From contig JAEWEH010000469.1 of NCBI GenBank assembly GCA_023389535.1, positions 1 through 9,524 of the forward strand: a stretch of DNA of 9,524 nucleotides. The letters run 5' to 3'. Each line of letters starts with the position of its first letter. Position 1 is the first letter of the stretch. The notes beneath the pieces are model-generated. The model was not told the DNA's origin, searched no databases, and saw only the letters and a list, made by a program, of their open reading frames with translations. The position numbers and the translations under genes were made by a program. Positions 1-6,434 of this stretch are shown piece by piece. Source of the DNA: Pseudomonadota bacterium (lineage in GTDB: Bacteria > Pseudomonadota > Gammaproteobacteria > Burkholderiales > Burkholderiaceae_B).

Positions 1-2
1 AC

Positions 3-56
3 CTGGTGGATATAAAGGGATACGACCCCTTGCTTATTCAGGAAAACGGGCTGTAA
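3..56 (+). CDS. Possible 3' end of an upstream gene (partial, unidentified)
   Basis: Frame 3 is open from the window edge to a TAA at 54-56 and reads LVDIKGYDPLLIQENGL. The mix of residues looks like a genuine protein C-terminus (VDIKGYDP followed by a short helix), and the gene would run in the same direction as the transporter that follows. Seventeen codons are too few to name a family. A second frame (frame 2, from position 2 to a stop at 149-151) is also open, so the assignment of frame is not secure. If real, the gene ends 155 nt before the start of the receptor gene at 212. Confidence 0.3.
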   Translation: MVDIKGYDPLLIQENGL

Positions 57-64
57 CGCGTTAC
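53..64. repeat. 12-bp perfect palindrome GTAACGCGTTAC
   Basis: The sequence is self-complementary over all 12 bases with a central CG. The form resembles operators of LacI/GalR-type repressors, which are often palindromes around a central CG. No such regulator is in the window, so the assignment is inference. It overlaps the proposed stop codon at 54-56 and lies about 150 nt upstream of the receptor gene at 212. No T-run follows, so it does not look like a terminator. Confidence 0.45.
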
Positions 65-99
65 GGCAATGAAAGGCTGTTGGCGCTGTCAGGCAGCCG

Positions 100-137
100 G
101 GCACTATCCATATCATTTTTTTCCGAATCGGCACTAT
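100..137 (+). repeat. Direct repeat GGCACTAT, two copies 30 bp apart
   Basis: GGCACTAT occurs at 100-107 and again at 130-137. In both copies a single variable base and then C follow. The centre-to-centre distance is exactly 30 bp, about three helical turns, so both copies would face the same side of the DNA. Between them lies TATCAT (111-116), a possible -10 element without a good -35. The position 75-110 nt before the receptor gene suits a tandem binding site, but this is inferred from spacing only. Confidence 0.35.
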
Positions 138-200
138 GCTTGCTGACGTAAGCCATGAATGCCCTTCGCCCCGCCCTTCTGTCAGCTCCTACCAACCCGA

Positions 201-207
201 AAGGAAG
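201..207 (+). promoter_or_regulatory. Ribosome binding site fixing the start at 212
   Basis: AAGGAAG lies four bases before the ATG at 212. An in-frame ATG exists at 155 but has no comparable site, and starting there would put 19 residues before the signal peptide. This site therefore decides for 212. Confidence 0.8.
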
Positions 208-211
208 AAAA

Positions 212-1030
212 ATGAAACTCTCTTGCTTTGTACGCGGCGCGCTTGCCGCGGGTGTGATGGTATTTTCATCGCTGGCCTCCAGTGGCGCGTACGCTGCCGA
301 CCTGCTCGACACGGTCAAGGAGCGCGGCGTCCTGGTGGTGGGCGTAGAGGGCACCTACCCACCCTTTAATTTCGTCGACACCAGAACGCACGAGCTCGAC
401 GGCTTCGATATCGACGTGGCCAAGCTCATCGCTCAAAAACTGGGCGTGAAAGCCCAATTTGTTAAAACCGAATGGAGCGCGATCCTGGCCGGCCTGGGTT
501 CGGGCAAGTTCGATATCATCGTGAATCAGGTCGGCATCACGCCCGAGCGCCAGAAAACGTTCGATTTCTCGATTCCCTATGTGGCCTCCAGCCCGCAGCT
601 TATCCTTCGTAAAAGCGATGCCAGCGACTACAAAAGTTTCGCCGATTTGAAAGGTAAAAAACTGGGCGTGTCACAAGGAAGCAATTATGAAACGCTGGCC
701 AAGTCACAGGAGGGGGTCGAAGTCAAAAGCTATCCCGGTGCGCCGGAATACCTGTCCGACCTCGTCAATAAGCGTGTAGACGCCGCGCTGAACGACCGGC
801 TGATGACGGCCTATCTGGTGAAAACATCCGCGCTACCGATCAAGGGCGGGGCGATTGTGGGTAAGCCCAACTTTAACGGCATACCGTTCAGAAAGGGCAA
901 CCCAAAGTTCGCCGCGGCCATCAACAAAGCCCTGGAAGACTCCTTTGCCGATGGTAGTTTCGCCAAGATCTCGAACAAGTGGTTTGGTATTGATGTCAGC
1001 AAGGTAAGCGAGGAAGGCAAGCCCGGTTAA
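212..1030 (+). CDS. Polar amino acid (probably cystine) ABC transporter, periplasmic binding protein
   Basis: A 272-residue SBP_bac_3 family receptor that captures an amino acid in the periplasm and delivers it to the permease encoded next. Residues 1-28 form a Sec signal peptide with a hydrophobic core and a likely AYA/AD cleavage; the cysteine at residue 5 is not in a lipobox. The mature protein opens with the family block EGTYPPFNF (46-54), then LDGFDIDVA (62-70), NQVGITPERQ (105-114) and FDFSIPY (117-123), and ends with NKWFGID (255-261). The NQVGITPERQ block and overall pattern resemble cystine receptors (FliY/TcyJ, TcyA) more than glutamine or arginine receptors, so cystine is the best guess and other polar amino acids remain possible. 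The stop is 3 nt before the permease start, indicating one operon. The start is chosen for the Shine-Dalgarno site at 201-207. Confidence 0.88.
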   Translation: MKLSCFVRGALAAGVMVFSSLASSGAYAADLLDTVKERGVLVVGVEGTYPPFNFVDTRTHELDGFDIDVAKLIAQKLGVKAQFVKTEWSAILAGLGSGKFDIIVNQVGITPERQKTFDFSIPYVASSPQLILRKSDASDYKSFADLKGKKLGVSQGSNYETLAKSQEGVEVKSYPGAPEYLSDLVNKRVDAALNDRLMTAYLVKTSALPIKGGAIVGKPNFNGIPFRKGNPKFAAAINKALEDSFADGSFAKISNKWFGIDVSKVSEEGKPG

Positions 1031-1033
1031 GCC

Positions 1034-1696
1034 ATGAATTTTGCCGAACTAATGATGGTGGCGGCGCCCATCTTATTGAAGGGAACCGGCTACACCCTGA
1101 TCTTCGCCTTCTCGGCCATGTTCGGCGGCCTGCTGATCGGTTTTTTGCTTGCCGTGGCGCGTATCGTCCCCAGCGCCTGGAGCCGCATTCCGGCCACGGT
1201 CTATGTCAGCATGATGCGCGGCACGCCCCTGCTGGTACAGGTCTTCATCATCTATTACGGTTTGCCGAGCATCGGCATTTCTTTTGAGCCGCTCACAGCA
1301 GGCATACTGGCCCTGAGCCTGAATGCCGGCGCATATATTTCGGAAAGCCTGCGCGGCGCCATCGTCGGCATTTCCCGCGGACAATGGTCGGCTGGATACA
1401 GCCTGGGCATGACCTATCGCCAGAATCTGTACTATGTGGTGCTGCCCCAGGCCTTGCGCCTGGCGGTACCGTCCATGAGCAACACCCTGATCAGCCTGAT
1501 TAAGGACACGTCTCTGGTGTCGGTGATTACGGTTACGGAACTGCTGCTGGCCACCAAAGACGTGATCGCCACTACTTTCCAGCCGCTGCCGCTGTATCTG
1601 GCGGCCGCGGGTATTTACTGGGTGCTTAGCCTGTGCCTGGAACGCGTGCAGGGTCGGCTGGAAAAACATTTTGGACGAAGCACGCGCAGCGTGTGA
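1034..1696 (+). CDS. Polar amino acid (probably cystine) ABC transporter, inner-membrane permease
   Basis: A 220-residue permease of the HisM/GlnP class, the usual length for this class. Visible landmarks are the N-terminal hydrophobic segment (about 14-42), RGTPLLVQ (62-69), the cytoplasmic EAA loop that docks the ATPase (about 104-125, ESLRGAI...GQWSAGYSLG), VLPQALRLAVPS (136-147), SLIKDTSL (154-161) and a final membrane segment near 185-203. The SLIKDTSL block and the LYLAAAGIYW segment strongly recall the cystine permease TcyL/YecS. It begins 3 nt after the receptor stop. A purine-rich AGGAAGG sits 16 nt upstream, which is far, so translation is probably coupled. In most such operons an ATPase gene follows; here an IclR gene on the other strand comes next. 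The ATPase must be elsewhere, upstream of the window, or lost. Confidence 0.9.
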   Translation: MNFAELMMVAAPILLKGTGYTLIFAFSAMFGGLLIGFLLAVARIVPSAWSRIPATVYVSMMRGTPLLVQVFIIYYGLPSIGISFEPLTAGILALSLNAGAYISESLRGAIVGISRGQWSAGYSLGMTYRQNLYYVVLPQALRLAVPSMSNTLISLIKDTSLVSVITVTELLLATKDVIATTFQPLPLYLAAAGIYWVLSLCLERVQGRLEKHFGRSTRSV

Positions 1697-1768
1697 GACC
1701 CGTAACAGTCAGCTTATTCCGTGAACGAAGCGCTAGACAAGAGCGCACATCCTTGGCCGACGTGACGC

Positions 1769-2533
1769 TCAAGCCTGGACGCCACTGCGCTTGTCCAGAA
1801 ATATGGCGATTTCTTCCTTGATGATGCGCGCAACCCGTTCCTGACGCTTCTGCGTCATGCGGTAGTCCAGACTGGCCACACTGACGCCGCCGATGATCTC
1901 GTCCTCCCTGTTCTTCAAGGTGACACCCACCCCTACCACGCCGCTGACCGCATGGCTGCCGATGACCGCATAGCCCTTCTTTTTGGCCCTTTCAATTCGC
2001 ATCCTGAGCTCGTCCAGCTTCAATGATTTGTATTTCAAGAACCGGCTTCGGTTGGCTCGCAGATAATGCTCGGTGCTTGCGGGGTCCAAGTCGGCGAGCA
2101 TGGCGAGCCCGCCGGCGCCAACGCCTATGGGCTGCCGGTTGCCCACGGGAATGGCCAGCGCCTGGATGGGATAGGTACCAGCTTCGCGGGCAATGCACAA
2201 AGTATCCAGCCCTTGGACCACCACAAGAAAAGAAGCGTCTTCGCTGCGTTCGGAAATACGCTTGAGCAATGGCGAGTAACGTGCCGAAAGCGAGGAATGC
2301 GCCTGCAGCGTCTCGCCCAGCCGCAGGCAGTACGGGCCAAGGTGATATCTCTTATTCTTTGCGTGCCGTGTCACCAGTTGCTCCTGGACCAGTTGCGTAA
2401 GCAAACGCAAAGCGGTCGGCTTTTCCAGCGCCAGCTCGGCACAAACATCCACGAGGCGCATGCCGCTTTCATGATGTTGTTCGATGGCCTTCAGAACACG
2501 CAGGGCTTTTTGCACACTGGTCAGAGTCGCCAT
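1769..2533 (-). CDS. IclR-family transcriptional regulator
   Basis: A 254-residue cytoplasmic DNA-binding regulator of normal IclR length. Residues 1-65 form the winged helix-turn-helix domain: SVQKALRVLKAIE (6-18), the recognition part around LEKPTALRLLTQL (36-48), then the wing KRYHLGP (61-67). Residues about 85-250 are the effector domain, with ALAIPVGNRQPIGVGAGGLAML (126-146, quoted in parts as ALAIPVGN and GVGAGGLAML) and GVVGVGVTL (198-206). A further ATG 11 codons upstream is possible, but GGAGG (2543-2539) sits five bases before the ATG at 2533, which is preferred. It is divergent from the thiolase/ligase/Bug operon across 147 bp, the usual arrangement for an IclR regulator and its target, and convergent with the amino acid permease. 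Its effector is unknown; a carboxylate handled by the divergent operon is a reasonable inference. Confidence 0.93.
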   Translation of the reverse strand: MATLTSVQKALRVLKAIEQHHESGMRLVDVCAELALEKPTALRLLTQLVQEQLVTRHAKNKRYHLGPYCLRLGETLQAHSSLSARYSPLLKRISERSEDASFLVVVQGLDTLCIAREAGTYPIQALAIPVGNRQPIGVGAGGLAMLADLDPASTEHYLRANRSRFLKYKSLKLDELRMRIERAKKKGYAVIGSHAVSGVVGVGVTLKNREDEIIGGVSVASLDYRMTQKRQERVARIIKEEIAIFLDKRSGVQA

Positions 2534-2538
2534 GCACG

Positions 2539-2543
2539 CCTCC
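2539..2543 (-). promoter_or_regulatory. Ribosome binding site of the IclR gene
   Basis: On the minus strand GGAGG lies five bases before the ATG at 2533. No comparable site precedes the upstream in-frame ATG at 2566, so this element decides the start and removes 11 residues from the longer reading. Confidence 0.75.
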
Positions 2544-2566
2544 ATATATTTTGCACGACATAACAA

Positions 2567-2591
2567 TAAAGTTTCATATGCCGGAACTTTA
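2567..2591. promoter_or_regulatory. Candidate operator: TAAAGTT-N11-AACTTTA inverted repeat
   Basis: Two perfect 7-base arms (2567-2573 and 2585-2591) flank an 11-base spacer. The site lies between the divergent IclR gene and the thiolase-like gene, 34-58 nt upstream of the IclR start and about 90-114 nt upstream of the thiolase start. IclR-family proteins commonly bind such imperfect palindromes in their own divergent promoter region. Binding by this IclR protein is inference. I found no convincing -35/-10 pair nearby on either strand. Confidence 0.5.
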
Positions 2592-2644
2592 CACCCAAAC
2601 CCCAGGGTAAGTTAGGGTGGGTCCGCCGCTGCTTCAGGCCCAGA

Positions 2645-2656
2645 ATAAGGCCTTAT
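2645..2656. repeat. 12-bp perfect palindrome ATAAGGCCTTAT upstream of the thiolase-like gene
   Basis: All 12 bases are self-complementary without a spacer. It ends 24 nt before the ATG at 2681, in the probable leader of the operon. It may be a protein binding site or coincidence; the G-rich stretch just upstream (2605-2621) has no visible partner. No T-run follows, so a terminator is unlikely. Confidence 0.4.
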
Positions 2657-2680
2657 CGAGCATCGACTTATGGCTTCGCA

Positions 2681-3928
2681 ATGAGCATCTACATCACGGG
2701 CATTGGCCACACTCCCTTGGGCCGCCATCCAGAAACTTCTGTCAAGCAGCTGACCGCGCAGGCGGTGAACCTGGCCTTGTCGGACGGCGGCTATGCGCTT
2801 GACGATATCCAGGCCGCCTGGTTTTCCAATGTCCGGCAAGGCCAGATGGAGCGCCAGAACTCCATCCGCGGACAGTGCGCCCTGCATGCCATGGGCTTCA
2901 GCGGCATACCCATCTTCAACATAGAAAATGCCTGCGCCAGCAGCAGCTCCGGCTTGTTCAACGCCTATCTGGCGATCGCCTCGGGCATGTTCGACACGGT
3001 GCTGGTGGCCGGGACGGAAAAAATGTTCTATCCCGAAAAAAAGACCGAGATGATGAATGCCTTTTTCGGGGGTACCGATATTCACCTGCTGAAGGAGACA
3101 TGGGACTTCTTTTGCGATCTGGAAACGGACCCTGCGATCCGTGAACGGCTGAACTCGCCCGGAGCCTGGAATACGCAAAGCTTTTTCATGGACATCTATG
3201 CTGCGATGGCGCGCCAGCACATGCGCACGTACGGCACCACGCAGGCGCAGATCGCTTATGCGGCGGCCAAGAATCACAAGCACTCGACGATGAATCCCCT
3301 GGCTCAGTACCAGAAAGACATGTCGGTCGACGAAGTGCTTGAAAGCCCGGAAATTGCCTGGCCTTTGACCCGGGCCATGTGTGCGCCGATCTCGGATGGC
3401 GCTGCGGCGCTTGTATTGTCCAGCGAACGTGCGCTGCGTGCGAGCAATCGTGCGCGGGCCATCCGGATCCAGGGCATCGGCGTGTCCAGCACTGTGTGGC
3501 GCGACATACAGGACATGGACAAGCATTGTGTCAGCCTGGCGGCACAACGCGCCTACCGGATGGCAGGCATTACGCCCGAACAGATCGACGTCGTGGAAGT
3601 GCATGACGCATCCAGTTTTGCCGAAGTGTTGCAGATAGAGAACCTGGGCCTGTGTGAACGCGGCCAAGGCGGGCCTTATACCCAGGCCGGACACACCAGC
3701 CTGGGAGGCAGGACACCTGTGAATGTATCGGGTGGCCTGGTGTCCAAAGGGCATCCGATCGCCGCAACCGGTTTGGTGCAGCTGCACGAACTGGTTACCC
3801 AGTTGCGCCACGAAGCGGGGCCACGCCAGGTGACAGGCGCGCGCATCGCCGTGGCTGAGAATGGCGGCGGTTTCTTGAAACACGAAGACGCCGCGGCGGT
3901 GGTGACGGTTTTGAGCAACAGGCCCTAG
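2681..3928 (+). CDS. SCP-x-type thiolase-like protein (thiolase family)
   Basis: A 415-residue member of the thiolase superfamily, of the branch related to sterol carrier protein x, predicted to act on acyl-CoA in the cytoplasm. The nucleophile motif is NIENACASSSSG, with Cys85. The C-terminal half carries VEVHDASS (306-312; H308), which stands at the HDCF/HDAF position of SCP2-type thiolases, and SKGHP (355-359; H358). The usual CxG motif with a second catalytic cysteine is replaced by AENGGG (392-397), and the alternative cysteine of the HDCF loop is Ala310. Condensation or thiolysis is therefore not assured, and retro-aldol or other CoA chemistry is possible. No DUF35/OB-fold partner, common beside such proteins, is present. 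The ATG at 2681 has no good Shine-Dalgarno site. The ligase gene begins one base after the stop. Confidence 0.85.
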   Translation: MSIYITGIGHTPLGRHPETSVKQLTAQAVNLALSDGGYALDDIQAAWFSNVRQGQMERQNSIRGQCALHAMGFSGIPIFNIENACASSSSGLFNAYLAIASGMFDTVLVAGTEKMFYPEKKTEMMNAFFGGTDIHLLKETWDFFCDLETDPAIRERLNSPGAWNTQSFFMDIYAAMARQHMRTYGTTQAQIAYAAAKNHKHSTMNPLAQYQKDMSVDEVLESPEIAWPLTRAMCAPISDGAAALVLSSERALRASNRARAIRIQGIGVSSTVWRDIQDMDKHCVSLAAQRAYRMAGITPEQIDVVEVHDASSFAEVLQIENLGLCERGQGGPYTQAGHTSLGGRTPVNVSGGLVSKGHPIAATGLVQLHELVTQLRHEAGPRQVTGARIAVAENGGGFLKHEDAAAVVTVLSNRP

Positions 3929-3929
3929 C

Positions 3930-5456
3930 ATGCAGCCATTCGATTTTTTCATTCGCGGCGCCAGGCTCGCGCCGCAGCGCTGGGCCGCCATCGAACCCGG
4001 CTCCGGGCGCCGCCTTACTCACGCTGAACTGCTGGCGCAATCCAGTGCGCTCGCCGCAGCCTTTCAGGAGCTGACCGGCAAGCAGCGCCCGGTGGTGGCC
4101 ATCCTGGCCGGCAACTCGATTGAAATGCTTCTGGGCATCCTGGCGACCTACGCCGCCGCTGGTGTACTGGTGCCGTTGACACCGACTTTGGTGGAAAAGG
4201 ATATTGCCCGGCAGCTGGGGTGCGCGCAACCCGATTTGGTCTTGTGCGATCCGGCCTATGACGACTTATTGATTTCCTACCAGGGGCCGCGAGTCAGCAG
4301 CGCAGCACCGGGCCAGGACACATGCGTGGCCGACCTCATCGATCGCTACGCCGCGGTAGCACCTATACGCAACGCCGTCGACCTGTCCGACACGGTAGCG
4401 ATCAAGTTCACCGGAGGGTCGTCGGGCGTGCCCAAGGGCGTGCTGCAGTCCTTCCGCTGCATCAATACCATGGTCGCGTCACTGATGATGGTGTATGGCT
4501 TCGACGCCGATGAACGCTTTGTGATGGCGCCGCCCATGACCCATGGCGCCGGTACGTTTGTGCTGCCCGTGCTGGGAGCCGGCGGGTGCCTGATCGTGCT
4601 GAACAAGCCCACCGCGGCGGCCTTGCATGAGGCGTTGCAAACCCACCAGGCGACATCGACCTGGATACCGCCCACCTTGCTTCATAAATTGGTGGAAATC
4701 CAGACAGCAGAGCAGGCGAAGATGCCGTGCCTGAAGAATTTGCTGTATGGCGGTGCGCCCTGCACTCTCAAGCTGATCCAGGAAACGCTGGCGCATTTCG
4801 GTCCCGTACTGGGGACGACCTACGGCTTGACCGAGGCGCCCGTCATCATGGCCGGCCTGACTGGCGCCGAGGGCGCTCTTGCGGAGAATCTGGGCAGTGC
4901 GGGCCGGATCGGCCCGATGGCCCGTGTTGCCGTCATCAACGCCGCGGGGCAGGTAAGCAGTCAGCCGGGAGAGTTGGGCGAGATCATCGTCGGCGGCGAT
5001 TTGCTCATGTCCGGTTATCTGAACATGCCTGAACAAACCCAGGCAGTGCTGAAAGACGGCTGGTTCCACACTGGCGATTTGGGCTATGTCGATGAGCGCG
5101 GCTTCGTATTCATCGAGGGGCGCTCCAAAGACATGGTCATCAGCGGCGGATTCAATGTGTATCCGGCGGATGTTGAAGAGGTCTACGCACAGCATGAGCA
5201 TATCGCCGAGTGCCTGGTGTTCGGCGTGGATGACGAACTTTGGGGCGAACGGGTCGAAATGGCTGTCGTCCTGATTCCGGGAAGCGACCTGCGAGAGACC
5301 GATCTGATTGCCTTCGGCAAGCAGCATCTGGGCTCGGTCCGGACTCCCAAGGCGATCCATTTCATGGATCATTTTCCGAAAAACGAGCTGGGCAAGGTCA
5401 ATAAGCGACTGATCGTCGATACCGTGCTCGGCAAGCATACTCAAGTGGAGACATGA
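3930..5456 (+). CDS. AMP-forming acyl-CoA ligase (class I adenylate-forming enzyme)
   Basis: A 508-residue cytoplasmic enzyme that should activate a carboxylic acid with ATP and CoA through an acyl-adenylate. Core motifs appear in order: the phosphate-binding loop TGGSSGVPKG (161-170), YGLTEAP (298-304), the ATP-ribose site WFHTGDLGY (378-386), the hinge and A8 region GRSKDMVISGGFNVYP (397-412), and the C-terminal PKNELGK with the catalytic Lys489. All catalytic positions are intact and the length is normal. The phosphate loop is the TGG(S/T)(S/T)G form seen in several aryl and aliphatic acyl-CoA ligases; the substrate cannot be read from sequence. Spacing is 1 nt to the thiolase-like gene and 1 nt to the Bug gene. 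There is no clear Shine-Dalgarno site, so translational coupling is likely. Confidence 0.92.
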   Translation: MQPFDFFIRGARLAPQRWAAIEPGSGRRLTHAELLAQSSALAAAFQELTGKQRPVVAILAGNSIEMLLGILATYAAAGVLVPLTPTLVEKDIARQLGCAQPDLVLCDPAYDDLLISYQGPRVSSAAPGQDTCVADLIDRYAAVAPIRNAVDLSDTVAIKFTGGSSGVPKGVLQSFRCINTMVASLMMVYGFDADERFVMAPPMTHGAGTFVLPVLGAGGCLIVLNKPTAAALHEALQTHQATSTWIPPTLLHKLVEIQTAEQAKMPCLKNLLYGGAPCTLKLIQETLAHFGPVLGTTYGLTEAPVIMAGLTGAEGALAENLGSAGRIGPMARVAVINAAGQVSSQPGELGEIIVGGDLLMSGYLNMPEQTQAVLKDGWFHTGDLGYVDERGFVFIEGRSKDMVISGGFNVYPADVEEVYAQHEHIAECLVFGVDDELWGERVEMAVVLIPGSDLRETDLIAFGKQHLGSVRTPKAIHFMDHFPKNELGKVNKRLIVDTVLGKHTQVET

Positions 5457-5457
5457 G

Positions 5458-6429
5458 ATGAAACTGAAGAAATGGCTATCCGGCATGGCTTGCGTCATGG
5501 CGGCCAGCATGGTGGGCCAAGCGGCCGCCGAATCTGCCTATCCCAGCCAACCGATACGCTTCATTGTCGGCTTCCCGCCGGGAGGGTCCACCGATATCGT
5601 GACACGCATCCTGGCGGACAGCCTAAGCAAGGAACTCGGGCAGACCGTCGTGGTCGAGAACAAGGCGGGCGCGGGAGGCATCGTGGCCGCCGGTCAGGTG
5701 GCGCGCGCTCAACCCGATGGCTACACCATTTTCCTGGGAACCGTCGCAACCAATGTGATCAATCCCATGTTGCGCAAGCAGATGGATTTCGATCCCATCA
5801 AAGATTTCACCATGATCGGCCAAGTCGGGTTTTATACCAACCTGATCCTGGTCAATGAAAAATCATCCTATAGCGGCCTGGCCGGCTTGATCGCCGCAGC
5901 GAAAAAGCAGCCCATGACGTTCTCGACGCCGGGCGCCGGCACCTCGCCGCACATGACGGGGGAATACTTCAAGATTCTGTCGGGCGCGGATCTGCAACAT
6001 ATCCCCTATAGCGGCAGCGGCCCCGCCCTGACCGCACTGATGGGCGGCCATGTCGACATGGCCTTCGACAATCTGCCCGCCGCATTGGGCCTGGTCCAAT
6101 CGGGCAAGATCAAGGCGCTGGCGATTACCAGCACACAGCGCATCAAAGAATTGCCGGACGTGCCCACCGCCAACGAGCTGGGCGTAAAAGGCATGAGTGT
6201 GGATGCCTGGGTCAGCGTCATGGGTCCGGCCGGCATCCCCGCCGACCGTGTGTCCATCCTGAGCGATGCTTTGCTCAAGGTGCTGAAAGACCCGGACACC
6301 GCCTCCAAGCTGGAAGCCAAAGCCGTCACCATCAAGGGAACGACGCCGCAGCAATTACAGCAGTACATCGAGTCCGAAACTCAAAAATGGCGTGAAGTCA
6401 TCGACAAGGCCGGGATTCAGCCCGAATAA
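5458..6429 (+). CDS. Bug-family (TctC-type) periplasmic substrate-binding protein
   Basis: A 323-residue tripartite-tricarboxylate-transporter receptor, the usual Bug length. Residues 1-24 are a Sec signal peptide (KLKK followed by a hydrophobic core, cleavage near QAAA/ES). The mature protein has the family signatures YPSQPIRFIVGFPPGGSTD (28-46), VVVENKAGAGG (64-74), QPDGYT (85-90), TPGAGTSPHMTGE (157-169) and HIPYSGSGPALTALMGG (181-197). Bug proteins bind small carboxylates or amides in the periplasm; here the partner is probably the acid that the upstream ligase activates. No TctA or TctB membrane component is in the window, which is common for Bug genes in Burkholderiales. The protein may share a distant transporter or act in sensing. 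GGAG (5447-5450) lies seven bases before the ATG. The gene ends 5 nt from the end of the convergent GntR gene. Confidence 0.94.
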   Translation: MKLKKWLSGMACVMAASMVGQAAAESAYPSQPIRFIVGFPPGGSTDIVTRILADSLSKELGQTVVVENKAGAGGIVAAGQVARAQPDGYTIFLGTVATNVINPMLRKQMDFDPIKDFTMIGQVGFYTNLILVNEKSSYSGLAGLIAAAKKQPMTFSTPGAGTSPHMTGEYFKILSGADLQHIPYSGSGPALTALMGGHVDMAFDNLPAALGLVQSGKIKALAITSTQRIKELPDVPTANELGVKGMSVDAWVSVMGPAGIPADRVSILSDALLKVLKDPDTASKLEAKAVTIKGTTPQQLQQYIESETQKWREVIDKAGIQPE

Positions 6430-6434
6430 GCCTA

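Noticed and set aside
15..31. AAGGG-N7-CCCTT hairpin as a terminator of the upstream gene
   Set aside because: The stem is only five base pairs, no T-run follows, and it falls inside the proposed upstream coding frame.
1073..1669. Minus-strand open frame opposite the amino acid permease
   Set aside because: It is rich in Gln, His and Arg and has no membrane or domain pattern, as expected for the reverse of a hydrophobic permease gene.
1735..1798. Inverted repeat (GACA..AGCGCA with TGCGCTTGTC) as a bidirectional terminator between the permease and IclR genes
   Set aside because: The arms are bulged, the loop is about 40 nt, one arm is in the IclR coding region, and there is no T-run.
2612..3991. 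Long minus-strand open frame (459 codons) opposite the thiolase-like gene
   Set aside because: It lies antisense to a gene with clear family motifs, its composition (many His, Arg, Gln, Gly) is typical of a shadow frame in GC-rich DNA, and no domain is recognisable.
4479..5510. Long minus-strand open frame (343 codons) opposite the acyl-CoA ligase
   Set aside because: It mirrors the ligase coding sequence, shows no known motif, and the ligase carries all its catalytic motifs in the plus-strand frame.
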